A stretch of DNA of 7,520 bases, taken from positions 1 through 7,520 of the forward strand of contig JAJRUC010000496.1 in NCBI GenBank assembly GCA_024278015.1, read 5' to 3'. Both the position numbers and the translations under genes were made by a program. Of the stretch, positions 1 through 6,838 are shown in pieces. Under the pieces are notes generated by a model. It did no database searches. It was not told where the DNA came from and worked only from the letters and a program-made list of their open reading frames with translations. The stretch is from Chloroflexota bacterium. Its GTDB lineage: Bacteria; Chloroflexota; Anaerolineae; 4572-78. The stretch's first letter is position 1. Every line of letters begins with the position of its first letter.

Positions 1-95
1 ATCACGTTTTCACGCATCATTTTATTACCTGTTTACCCTCACTTGTGGTATATTTGTGAAGATTAGATCAAACCAAGAAAGGTTGAAAACACATT
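1..95. other. non-coding leader upstream of nuoN
   Basis: None of the three forward frames entering from the left edge reads like the C-terminus of NuoM or another Nuo subunit, and each runs into a stop or a meaningless peptide, so this looks like an intergenic leader. A purine-rich AAAGG at 78-82 is the best ribosome-binding candidate for nuoN, but it lies 13 nt from the ATG, longer than usual. A TATATT at 49-54 could be a -10 box, but its -35 partner (TTACCT, 25-30) is poor, so I do not call a promoter. Confidence 0.5.
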
Positions 96-1568
96 ATGGA
101 TTTTCAAGTTCCTTCGATTAATCTAGCTATTATTGCCCCGGTTATTATTGTGTTGGGCGGGGCTATTTTGGCGATGATTGTTGACCTTTTTGTAGATAAG
201 GATAAGAAAAGTTGGGCGGCCTGGGTAGCCATCATTACTTTGCTGGTAGCCCTGGTGCAAACGGCCGGTATGTGGGGTTTTAGCGGGGGAACCTTCATCC
301 CTGAAGGGGGCACACCCATGATTGTGGTGGATAATTACGCCACTTTCCTCAATATCACCCTTATTTTGACCGGTATCCTGGCCGTTCTGATTTCCGTTGG
401 ATTTTTGCAGCGTAACGGCCTGGATAAGCCGGAGTATTATATGCTGCTGCTCTTCTCTTTGGGCGGGATGATGCTCATGGGGATGGCTAACGATTTGATT
501 CTGGTTTTCCTGGCGTTGGAAGTGCTGTCCATCCCGCTCTACATTCTCTCCGGCTTTGCCTGGCCGCGGCCGGAATCGGAAGAAGCGGCGATGAAATATT
601 TCATTCTGGGGGCGTTTTCCTCGGCTATTTTTGTGTTTGGCATTGCCCTGGCCTATGGCGCGACGGGGACGACCTCGCTGCCGGGTATTTTTGCGGCGAT
701 TGACGTGAATGAGGTGTTGGGGTTAACGGCCGTAGCCTTCCTCCTCGTTGGTTTTGCCTTCAAAGTAGCGGCCGTGCCCTTCCACATGTGGACGCCCGAT
801 GTGTACGAAGGCGCGCCTACTACGGTGACAGCTTTCATGTCTGTAGGGGCAAAAGTGGCCGGATTTGCCGCCATGATCCGCGTTTTTGTCACCGCGCTGG
901 CCCATCTGTCTGACGTGTGGGTGGGGGCCATTATTATTCTGGCAACCTTGACCTTGATTGTGGGGAATTTGCTGGCTATCGTCCAGACCAATATCAAGCG
1001 TATGTTGGCCTATTCCAGCATTGCCCACGCCGGTTTCATTTTGATTGCCGTGGCCGCCAGTTACAATAACCCCAACGGCGTTAGCGCCGCTCTCTTTTAC
1101 ATGTTTGCCTATCTGTTCACCAATTTAGGTGCGTTTGCTGTCGTCATTGCTGTGGAACATAAACAGGGTGAAGGCGTTATGCTGGATGATTACAAAGGTC
1201 TGGCAGCACGGCATCCCTGGCTGTCATTGGCGATGGCTTTTATGATGTTGTCGCTGGCCGGTGTGCCGCCCACGGGTGGATTTTCGGCCAAGTTTTACGT
1301 TTTCCGCACCGCTCTGGAATCGGAATTAGGTTGGCTGACTGTGCTGGGTGTGGTGATGAGTGTGGTTTCTGCTTTTTATTATTTGCGCGTCGTCTTCCTG
1401 ATGTATATGTATGAAGGAGAGACAGAGGTTGTGACCAAACGGGCCTTGAAGTTGGGTCTGGGGATAGCTGTGGTGGCCACTTTTGTTTTAGGTCTATTCC
1501 CTGGTACCTGGTTTGATTTGGCCAGCCAGGCGACGTTGACGACCTTTCAGGCGTTTGCCGGAGGGTAG
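96..1568 (+). CDS. nuoN: NADH-quinone oxidoreductase subunit N (complex I)
   Basis: This is one of the three antiporter-like, proton-pumping membrane subunits of respiratory complex I (NDH-1), which couples NADH oxidation and quinone reduction to proton translocation. The 490-residue length is normal for NuoN, and hydrophobic helices run through the whole protein. The ion-path residues of the family are present: the TM5 glutamate E142 in ALEVLSIPLYIL, lysine K223 in the segment AFKVAAVPFHMWTPDVYEG, K253 in VGAKVAGF and K399 in GFSAKFYVF. The KRMLAYSSIAHAG segment at 301-313 and LAGVPPTGGFSAKF at 387-400 are family signatures (E. coli equivalents E133, K217, K247 and K395, from memory). The ATG at 96 gives the expected N-terminus before the first helix. 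nuoN usually ends a nuo operon, and the strong terminator just downstream fits that. The preceding nuo genes are not in the window. NuoM and NuoL are related, but the length and the K399 context favour NuoN. Confidence 0.96.
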   Translation: MDFQVPSINLAIIAPVIIVLGGAILAMIVDLFVDKDKKSWAAWVAIITLLVALVQTAGMWGFSGGTFIPEGGTPMIVVDNYATFLNITLILTGILAVLISVGFLQRNGLDKPEYYMLLLFSLGGMMLMGMANDLILVFLALEVLSIPLYILSGFAWPRPESEEAAMKYFILGAFSSAIFVFGIALAYGATGTTSLPGIFAAIDVNEVLGLTAVAFLLVGFAFKVAAVPFHMWTPDVYEGAPTTVTAFMSVGAKVAGFAAMIRVFVTALAHLSDVWVGAIIILATLTLIVGNLLAIVQTNIKRMLAYSSIAHAGFILIAVAASYNNPNGVSAALFYMFAYLFTNLGAFAVVIAVEHKQGEGVMLDDYKGLAARHPWLSLAMAFMMLSLAGVPPTGGFSAKFYVFRTALESELGWLTVLGVVMSVVSAFYYLRVVFLMYMYEGETEVVTKRALKLGLGIAVVATFVLGLFPGTWFDLASQATLTTFQAFAGG

Positions 1569-1591
1569 GCAGTTTTCAGGAAGCAGTTTTC
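1569..1591. repeat. short direct repeat GCAGTTTTC x2
   Basis: GCAGTTTTC occurs at 1569-1577 and again at 1583-1591, 14 bp apart, directly after the nuoN stop codon and before its terminator. It may be chance or a fragment of a dispersed intergenic repeat. No function is visible. Confidence 0.4.
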
Positions 1592-1600
1592 GGTGATCAG

Positions 1601-1629
1601 AGCCTCTCGTGTGAGAGGCTTTTTGTTTT
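1601..1629 (+). terminator. intrinsic terminator of the nuo operon
   Basis: A perfect 8-bp stem, AGCCTCTC (1601-1608) and GAGAGGCT (1613-1620), closes a GTGT tetraloop and is followed at once by TTTTGTTTT (1621-1629). It begins 32 bp after the nuoN stop codon. On the opposite strand no T-run follows the hairpin, so it should act only on rightward transcription and insulate the methyltransferase gene from nuo read-through. Confidence 0.93.
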
Positions 1630-1657
1630 ACGAGTTATTTGATAAGAACGGATGTGC

Positions 1658-1686
1658 TTGTATTTTTGATCGTGCCGGGGTATTAT
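1658..1686 (+). promoter_or_regulatory. candidate promoter of the methyltransferase gene
   Basis: TTGTAT (1658-1663) and TATTAT (1681-1686) are spaced by 17 bp. The -10 box matches the sigma-70 consensus at 5 of 6 positions and the -35 box at 3 of 6. It sits after the nuo terminator and about 70 bp before the preferred methyltransferase start, so some promoter is needed in this interval. This is the best candidate I can see. The transcript would begin near 1693. Confidence 0.4.
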
Positions 1687-1746
1687 CTTTTTAGAGTTGG
1701 ATTTGTGGTACGGCCGTATCTGGTGAATAGAAATAGCTTTCAGGAC

Positions 1747-1758
1747 AGGAACGAAATG
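1747..1758 (+). promoter_or_regulatory. ribosome-binding site fixing the methyltransferase start
   Basis: AGGA at 1747-1750 stands 5 nt before the ATG at 1756-1758. This supports translation from 1756 rather than from the far-upstream in-frame TTG at 1639, which has no such motif and sits only 10 nt after the terminator T-run. Confidence 0.65.
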
Positions 1759-2628
1759 TCTCAGATTACTTGTTTTACAAACACAATTATTTGTGGCGAC
1801 GCCAGAGATAAATTAAAAGAGCTACCGGCTAAATCGGTTAATTGTTTAGTCACCAGCCCACCATATTTTAAGCAAAGAAACTACGCAGTGGAAAACCAGA
1901 TTGGTGCGGAAAACGAACCGGCGGAATACATTGATAATTTATTGACAATTTTTGCCGAATGTCACCGTGTTTTAACGGATGACGGCACATTCTGGCTGAA
2001 TTTGGGAGACAAGTATATTGACGGGGAGCTGCTGGGGATGCCGTGGCGGGTGGCATTGGCCTTGAAAGGGCAGGGCTGGCTGTTGCGCTCTGACATCATT
2101 TGGCACAAGCCAAATGCGATGCCTTCATCTGTTAAAAATCGCCCGACGACTGATCACGAGTATCTTTTTTTGTTTGTGAAAAACAAGAATTACTATTATG
2201 ATGTGGACGCCATTCGGGAGCCGCATGTGACGTTTACGGAAAAAAGCAAAATGAAGGGGGGGCGCAATCATTTTGGAAAAGTGAACGGTACGCCTGAAGA
2301 TGGTAAATATGGCGGTAATCCCAATTTGCATAACGGCCGTTGGGACCAGGCATTTCACCCCAAAGGCCGTAACCGCCGCACCGTTTGGAGTATTTCCCTG
2401 TCCAAGTTTCGTGAGGCACATTTCGCCGTGTTCCCGGAAAAGTTGGTCGAATTATGCGTTAAAGCAGGCTGTCCGCCGCAAGGCGTTGTTCTTGACCCCT
2501 TTATAGGCAGCGGCACAGTGGCTGTGGTGGCCCAAAAATTGGGGCGACAATATATCGGTATTGATTGTAATGCCCAGTATTGTGATATGGCGCGAAGCAG
2601 ATTAACCCAGCTTCCTCTGTTGGTATAG
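1756..2628 (+). CDS. beta-class DNA methyltransferase of a type II R-M system (probably N4-cytosine)
   Basis: Predicted site-specific DNA methyltransferase of the N6_N4_Mtase family, 290 residues from the ATG at 1756. It should transfer a methyl group from S-adenosylmethionine to an exocyclic amino group in a specific sequence. The catalytic motif IV TSPPY (33-37) comes before the AdoMet-binding motif I LDPFIGSGT (246-254), which is followed by IGID (267-270). This order, with the target-recognition region in between (about 150-215), defines the beta class. SPPY rather than DPPY favours N4-cytosine, though N6-adenine is not excluded. Other family-typical stretches are LLGMPWRVALAL (92-103), RSDIIWHKPNAMP (111-123) and RRTVWSI (207-213). 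An in-frame TTG at 1639 would add 39 residues that look unlike the family. G+C is low at the 5' end (51 of 120 bases at 1801-1920 by hand count), hinting at acquisition. It converges on a nuclease gene 2 bp beyond its stop and probably protects the genome from it. Confidence 0.9.
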   Translation: MSQITCFTNTIICGDARDKLKELPAKSVNCLVTSPPYFKQRNYAVENQIGAENEPAEYIDNLLTIFAECHRVLTDDGTFWLNLGDKYIDGELLGMPWRVALALKGQGWLLRSDIIWHKPNAMPSSVKNRPTTDHEYLFLFVKNKNYYYDVDAIREPHVTFTEKSKMKGGRNHFGKVNGTPEDGKYGGNPNLHNGRWDQAFHPKGRNRRTVWSISLSKFREAHFAVFPEKLVELCVKAGCPPQGVVLDPFIGSGTVAVVAQKLGRQYIGIDCNAQYCDMARSRLTQLPLLV

Positions 2629-2630
2629 TG

Positions 2631-3509
2631 TCAGGCCAATTCTTGCAACACGGGGAGAAGTTCGCGCAATTTTTGTCGTAAAATTGGCTCGATCTCGGCC
2701 ATTTGATTGGGGTTTGCTTGAATGTAAATGTAAAGTTCCGAGCGTAAATCATCCAGATTCCCACCCCATGATTCAGCAATGACCACAGGAATACAGACGT
2801 AACCTTTTTCTACGGCCGTATAAATTGACTGGTAAATGTCGCGGGTAAAAAGCAGTGCGTGTCCGCCGCCCATCGTTTCACGAGTTTTTATCGGAAAAAG
2901 TGCAGTACCAGATGCTCCCTCCACCTGAACGTCGTAAGTTTCGTCGCTAATCCTTACTTCTCCCTTGCTTACCGTTAGAGACAAATGGTTTTCCTCAATG
3001 ATTTGGCGCAAATTGCGTCTGACCAATTCCTCAAACAGCGTCCCTTTTAAAGCTCGACGGCTGCCCTCCAGTCGGGTAAGCATAATTTCGGAGACGGCCG
3101 CCCATTCCCAACTGGCTGATTCCGGAAATAATGGCTCGACAAACTTTCGGATTTCATTTAATAAATACGTCTTCTTCTCGACCGCACTGCTTCCCGGCAT
3201 ATTTTTGAGGAGCGGTTGCAAGCGCTGCGTGGCCGCATCTCGGAGCAGCCAGGCCAAAAAATACCACTTGGCTTTTGAATTTGTGTACGGGCGGAGCAGC
3301 CCATCATAAAGTGTAACGTCCGATTTTCGGTAGAGAAACTGGCTGATGACTTCTTGCGCTTTCTCGTCCGAGGGTTCCTGAATAAATTCCAGGACAGTAG
3401 CATATTCGTAGCCTTGCAGAAAACTGACAAAATCATCGTAAAATGCTTTGTTTTCCTGAACAATGGTTACCAATTCTTTCAGGCGTAGATTGTGGAGAAC
3501 AAAATCCAT
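2631..3509 (-). CDS. probable type II restriction endonuclease
   Basis: 292-residue protein, best read as the restriction partner of the adjacent methyltransferase, cleaving DNA that lacks the methyl mark. Residues 1-150 look all-helical, with no enzyme motif I recognise. Residues 155-250 resemble a PD-(D/E)xK-type core: a helix with KGTLFEELVRRNL (155-167; E160/E161), a strand with D193 in TYDVQVEG, then FPIKTRETMGGGHALLFTRD (205-224) carrying K208, R210, E211 and R223/D224. The residue two before K208 is proline, so the classical ExK is not intact and the assignment of catalytic residues is tentative. From memory, the KTRETMGGGH-like block and the helical N-terminus recall nucleases cutting CCGG-centred sites (BsaWI or XcyI/Cfr9I types); I cannot verify this. 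The ATG lies 4 bp after the ftsK stop (TAAacttATG) with only a weak upstream GAG, suggesting translational coupling. G+C is lower than in ftsK (19 of 60 at 3421-3480). No terminator is visible downstream on this strand. Confidence 0.78.
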   Translation of the reverse strand: MDFVLHNLRLKELVTIVQENKAFYDDFVSFLQGYEYATVLEFIQEPSDEKAQEVISQFLYRKSDVTLYDGLLRPYTNSKAKWYFLAWLLRDAATQRLQPLLKNMPGSSAVEKKTYLLNEIRKFVEPLFPESASWEWAAVSEIMLTRLEGSRRALKGTLFEELVRRNLRQIIEENHLSLTVSKGEVRISDETYDVQVEGASGTALFPIKTRETMGGGHALLFTRDIYQSIYTAVEKGYVCIPVVIAESWGGNLDDLRSELYIYIQANPNQMAEIEPILRQKLRELLPVLQELA

Positions 3510-3513
3510 AAGT

Positions 3514-5715
3514 TTACTCGTTTTGGTCGGCCAGATAACTATCCAAGGGGTCTTCGTCTTCCGGGTCTACGTAGGTTTTGCGGGTTTTGCCGCCGTGTTT
3601 GGGGTCTTCTACCAGGCCCATCTCGTAGAGGTGTTCCATGATGCGGGCGGCGCGGGGGAAGCCGATGCGTAGGCGGCGCTGTAAGAGGGAGGTGGAAACG
3701 GTGTCGTATTTCTGGATGAGGTCAATCGCCTGTTCCAAGAGGGTGTCCGTTTCATCCAGAAGGGCGTATTTGGCGATGAGGCTTTCCCAGGGGGCGGGCA
3801 TGGGTTCAAAGTCGTCCGGCATGACGTTTTGCCAATGGCTGACGATGCGGTCAATCTCGTGGTCATTGACGAAGACGCCCTGCACGCGGACGGGGGCCGG
3901 CGCGTCGGGGGCCAAAAAGAGCATGTCTCCCTTGCCCAGCAGTTGGTCCGCCCCGGTGCTGTCCAGAATGACGCGGGAATCGGTGCTGGAGGCGACGGCG
4001 AAGGAGATGCGGGCGGGGAAGTTGGCTTTGATGAGGCCGGTAATGACGTCGGTGGACGGCCGTTGCGTCGCCACCACCAGATGAATCCCCGTCGCCCGCG
4101 CCATTTGCGCCAGACGGCACAAAGTGCGTTCCACGTCGCCGGGATAGGTGTGCATCAAGTCCGCCAGTTCGTCAATGAAAACGGCAATGTACGGCAGCTT
4201 TTTCCGGTCGTTCATCCCGGCTGCTTTGCGGTTGTAGCCACTGAGATTGCGGGCATTGAGTTGGGAGAACAGTTCGTAGCGCCGGTCCATTTCGGCCGTA
4301 AGCCAGCGTAAAACGCCGACGGCCCGATCTGCCTCGACTTCTACGCCGCCGATGAGGTGGGGCAGGCCGTTGAAGCGGATAAATTCCACCTTTTTTGGGT
4401 CTACCATGACCAGATGCAGCTCTTCCGGGGTGTTGTTGAAGACGAGGCAGGCGATCATGGCGCCGATGGAGACGGATTTGCCGGAGCCGGTGGTGCCGGC
4501 AATGAGCAGGTGAGGCATTTTAGCCAGATCAATGGCGACAGGTTCGCCGGAAACATCGCGGCCCAGGGCTACGGCCGTGGGCGTATTCAGTTTGTAGAAT
4601 GCTTCCGATTCAATAATCCGGCGCAGGCGGACAATGCTGATTTCATCGTTAGGTACTTCGATGCCCACGACGCCTTTGCCGGGTACGGGAGCCTGGATGC
4701 GCAGCCGTTGGGCGGCCAGAGCCAAGGCCAAATCCTTGCGCAGGGCGGCAATCTGGCCGACGCGGATTTTTTGCCGTTTGATTTTCCCGTCGGGGCCGGG
4801 TTTTTCGATGTAGCCCGGTTCCACGCCGAACTGGGTGACAGCCGGGCCGCGCTGAATCTGGGTTACTTTGCCGGTCAGTCCGAAATGGGTCAGGGTTTCT
4901 TCAATGGTGTGGGCTTTGGCGTCAATGTCGGTGGGGGAGAGGGTGACGGTGGTACCTTCTTCCAGGAGGGTGATGGGGGGCAGGCGGGGATCGCGGCCGC
5001 GGATGGGTGGTTCGGCGTGGACGGCCGTTTCCTCAATCACATTTACTTCATCGGCCATGATGGGCGGCGGGATGGGGGATACCGCCGTGGGCTGTGCTTC
5101 CCGCTCCTGCGGGGCCACCTTCTCGGCCCACTGCTGCAATTGTTGGGAGAGGTGATTCAGCCAGGCCAGCAAATCATCATAACCAAAGCCTACCAGCAGG
5201 CTGACGCTGTAGGCCAGCAGCGCCAGGTAGAAGAGGCCGGTCAGGATGGAGCCGAAAAAATCGAGGAGCGGAACGGAGAGCGCCCAGCCGACCAATCCGC
5301 CCCCTTTGCCCAAATGGGCTTCCGGCAGCGTCGCCCCGCTGATGATGAAGCTGAGTGGCAAGAGGGTGAGCAGAAGCAGTTCAAAGCCAATCACCTGGGA
5401 GATGCGCGGGTGGTAGGGGTGGTCCACTTTGCGCAGGGTCAGGTAGAGGCCGCCGGCGGCGATGGAGAGGAGCAATGGATATGCGCCCCAGCCGAACAGT
5501 TCGCGGAAGAGGCAGATGAACACGCCGGGGCAGGCGTTTTCGGGCAGACTGAGCAGGGCCATGAAGATGAGCATGGCGCCGAGGAAGATGCCGCCCCCTA
5601 TAATTTCCACGCGCCAAGGGGTCAGGCTGTTGATCAGACGTTCGTCCCAGGTAGGGGGTGTTTCGGGGGGAGATTTTTTCTTACGACGGCCGTTGGATGA
5701 TTTGGAACGCGCCAT
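3514..5715 (-). CDS. ftsK: DNA translocase FtsK/SpoIIIE
   Basis: Membrane-anchored, ATP-driven DNA pump that clears and orients chromosome ends at the division septum and, in many bacteria, activates XerCD recombination at dif. At 733 residues it has the compact form common outside enterobacteria. After a basic N-terminus, four membrane helices lie near 36-56, 76-94, 107-129 and 152-178. A short acidic, proline-containing linker follows (about 180-255), then the alpha region and the RecA-like motor. Walker A is GTTGSGKS (407-414), Walker B is VFIDELAD (512-519), and ATQRPSTDVITG (549-560) and LLGKGDMLF (592-600) are family signatures. The C-terminal gamma winged helix at about 650-715 contains SLLQRRLRIGFPRAARIMEHL (676-696), so the DNA-orientation reader is intact. 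No Shine-Dalgarno is seen before the ATG at 5715 (ATCAAATTTATG), and a 29-bp palindrome lies 10 nt upstream. The gene appears co-transcribed with the S1 gene before it and the nuclease after it. Confidence 0.97.
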   Translation of the reverse strand: MARSKSSNGRRKKKSPPETPPTWDERLINSLTPWRVEIIGGGIFLGAMLIFMALLSLPENACPGVFICLFRELFGWGAYPLLLSIAAGGLYLTLRKVDHPYHPRISQVIGFELLLLTLLPLSFIISGATLPEAHLGKGGGLVGWALSVPLLDFFGSILTGLFYLALLAYSVSLLVGFGYDDLLAWLNHLSQQLQQWAEKVAPQEREAQPTAVSPIPPPIMADEVNVIEETAVHAEPPIRGRDPRLPPITLLEEGTTVTLSPTDIDAKAHTIEETLTHFGLTGKVTQIQRGPAVTQFGVEPGYIEKPGPDGKIKRQKIRVGQIAALRKDLALALAAQRLRIQAPVPGKGVVGIEVPNDEISIVRLRRIIESEAFYKLNTPTAVALGRDVSGEPVAIDLAKMPHLLIAGTTGSGKSVSIGAMIACLVFNNTPEELHLVMVDPKKVEFIRFNGLPHLIGGVEVEADRAVGVLRWLTAEMDRRYELFSQLNARNLSGYNRKAAGMNDRKKLPYIAVFIDELADLMHTYPGDVERTLCRLAQMARATGIHLVVATQRPSTDVITGLIKANFPARISFAVASSTDSRVILDSTGADQLLGKGDMLFLAPDAPAPVRVQGVFVNDHEIDRIVSHWQNVMPDDFEPMPAPWESLIAKYALLDETDTLLEQAIDLIQKYDTVSTSLLQRRLRIGFPRAARIMEHLYEMGLVEDPKHGGKTRKTYVDPEDEDPLDSYLADQNE

Positions 5716-5725
5716 AAATTTGATA

Positions 5726-5754
5726 TGTAGGGCGATTTGCCAAATCGCCCTACA
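5726..5754. repeat. perfect 29-bp palindrome between the S1 gene and ftsK
   Basis: TGTAGGGCGATTTG (5726-5739) and CAAATCGCCCTACA (5741-5754) are exact inverted copies around a single central base. The palindrome fills most of the 45-bp gap between the S1 stop codon and the ftsK start. In the leftward transcript no U-run follows, so it is not a standard terminator. The very short loop suggests a DNA cruciform or a cross-strand structure rather than a compact RNA hairpin, although an RNA stem with a slightly larger loop would still form. It resembles short dispersed REP-like palindromes found between genes in many environmental genomes (from memory). Confidence 0.92.
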
Positions 5755-5760
5755 ACATGA

Positions 5761-6783
5761 TTAATCTTCTTGATTAACACGGCGCAGACTGAGCGCCAGC
5801 CGTTTGGCGTCGCCATCTACGTAGAGAACGCGGGTGACCACTTTTTCGCCTTTGCGCACCACGTCGCGCGGATGTAAAAAACTGCCCTCGGCCAATTCCG
5901 AGATATGGATCAGCCCTTCCAGTTCGTCTTCGATTTGTACAAAGGCGCCAAAGCTGACGACGTTGCTGACGACGCCTTCGATGAGTTGACCGGGTTGGTA
6001 CTGTTGGTTGACGGTTTGCCAGGGGTTTTGCTTGAGACGCTTCAGGCTGAGGGCGATGCGTTCGTCCCGGTGATTGACGTTAAGCACTTTGACGGTAACG
6101 GGCTGCCCCGGTTTGACGATAGCGCTGGGATGAGTGACCCGGCTCCAGGAAAGTTCGGAGATGTGAATTAAGCCTTCGACGCCGCCCAAATCTACAAACG
6201 CACCAAAATTGGTCAGATTGGTGATGACGCCTTCTAAAACCTGGCCTGGCTCGATGCGGTTGAAAAGGTTGGCGCGCTGGCTGGCTTCGATGAGGGCGGC
6301 CCGTTCGGAAAAAATCAACCTGTTTTGGGCCGGATCGATTTCGATGATTTTGAGGGTGATCGGCTGATTGTGCCATTGGCGCAAGGCTTTCATCCGCTCT
6401 GATTCCAGGTGAAACTGAGGAAAATCGACCAATTGAGAGGCCGGGACAAAGCCTTGCAGATTGTGCCACATGACGAGTAAGCCCCCTTTGTTGTAACCGG
6501 TGATGGTGAGCTGCACAGTGTCGTCGGCTTGGTGCAGGGTTTGGGCGGCGTGCCAGGGATTGGGTTCGGTCAGGGTTTTTTTGTCGGGTTGGTGGGGACG
6601 GCCGTTTACTGGCGGTGTTTCCGGGGCGGTCCAGGTTTCTTCCGGTTCGATTAAGGGTGGGGACTCGACGGCCGTGGCGATAGTTTCTTCCTGCTCAAAT
6701 AAAGCTGTCCAAAAGGTATCATCCGTTTGAGAAGAACCGGCTGATGGGGGGGATGGGTCTGAAATCATTTCCTCTACTCTCAC
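5761..6783 (-). CDS. rpsA: S1-domain RNA-binding protein, ribosomal protein S1-like
   Basis: Contains three S1 (OB-fold) RNA-binding domains, at about 88-160, 180-249 and 265-335. Domains 2 and 3 carry the classical pattern: VLEGVITNLTNFGAFVDLG (182-200), then GLIHISELSW, and IEGVVSNVVSFGAFVQI (268-284), then GLIHISELAEG. Domain 1 is degenerate, with GFVPASQL in place of the usual GLIHISEL. Residues 1-85 are acidic, proline-rich and probably disordered. The likely role is as ribosomal protein S1 or a close relative that helps the ribosome engage mRNA. At 340 residues it is shorter than the six-domain enterobacterial S1 and closer to the reduced S1 of other phyla. The start is uncertain: GTG at 6783 gives 340 residues, while an ATG at 6768 gives 335 and follows AGAGGA with very tight spacing. 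It is the first gene of a leftward unit with ftsK, 45 bp downstream, driven by a consensus promoter. Confidence 0.9.
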   Translation of the reverse strand: MRVEEMISDPSPPSAGSSQTDDTFWTALFEQEETIATAVESPPLIEPEETWTAPETPPVNGRPHQPDKKTLTEPNPWHAAQTLHQADDTVQLTITGYNKGGLLVMWHNLQGFVPASQLVDFPQFHLESERMKALRQWHNQPITLKIIEIDPAQNRLIFSERAALIEASQRANLFNRIEPGQVLEGVITNLTNFGAFVDLGGVEGLIHISELSWSRVTHPSAIVKPGQPVTVKVLNVNHRDERIALSLKRLKQNPWQTVNQQYQPGQLIEGVVSNVVSFGAFVQIEDELEGLIHISELAEGSFLHPRDVVRKGEKVVTRVLYVDGDAKRLALSLRRVNQED

Positions 6784-6784
6784 T

Positions 6785-6838
6785 TCACCAGGGCATGATT
6801 GTTGTTATGTAAAATGTATTGGTTATTCTTGAGTACAT
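6785..6838 (-). other. possible 17-codon upstream ORF in the S1 leader
   Basis: The predicted S1 leader contains an ATG at 6838 opening MYSRITNTFYITTIMPW and a TGA at 6785-6787, just 1 nt before the GTG start of the S1 gene. No ribosome-binding site precedes it, and it starts about 17 nt from the predicted transcript start. It may be chance or could couple initiation to the S1 gene. Confidence 0.2.

Noticed and set aside
1..95. C-terminus of nuoM at the left edge
   Set aside because: No entering frame reads like a NuoM tail. The frames give short, non-membrane-like peptides ending in stops or running out of phase into nuoN.
653..997. 114-codon reverse frame inside nuoN
   Set aside because: It is antisense to a conserved membrane segment of NuoN, with no promoter, ribosome-binding site or domain.
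1639..1755. N-terminal extension of the methyltransferase from a TTG at 1639, giving a hydrophobic stretch
   Set aside because: The 39 residues do not resemble the methylase family. The TTG lies only 10 nt after the terminator T-run with no ribosome-binding site, and the ATG at 1756 has AGGA at good spacing and begins just before the expected conserved core.
2629..2630. Bidirectional terminator between the convergent methylase and nuclease genes
   Set aside because: Only 2 bp separate the stop codons, and I found no GC-rich stem with T-runs overlapping either 3' end.
3829..4311. 160-codon forward frame antisense to the FtsK motor
   Set aside because: It is a shadow of conserved FtsK codons, with low-complexity composition and no recognisable motif.
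4357..5700. Long 447-codon forward frame antisense to ftsK
   Set aside because: It lies wholly opposite an unmistakable ftsK, its glycine/glutamine/alanine-rich product shows no domain, and long antisense frames are expected opposite GC-rich coding DNA.
5726..5754. The palindrome as an intrinsic terminator of the S1 gene
   Set aside because: On the leftward transcript the stem is followed by ATATCAAATTT, not a T-run, and the loop is a single base.
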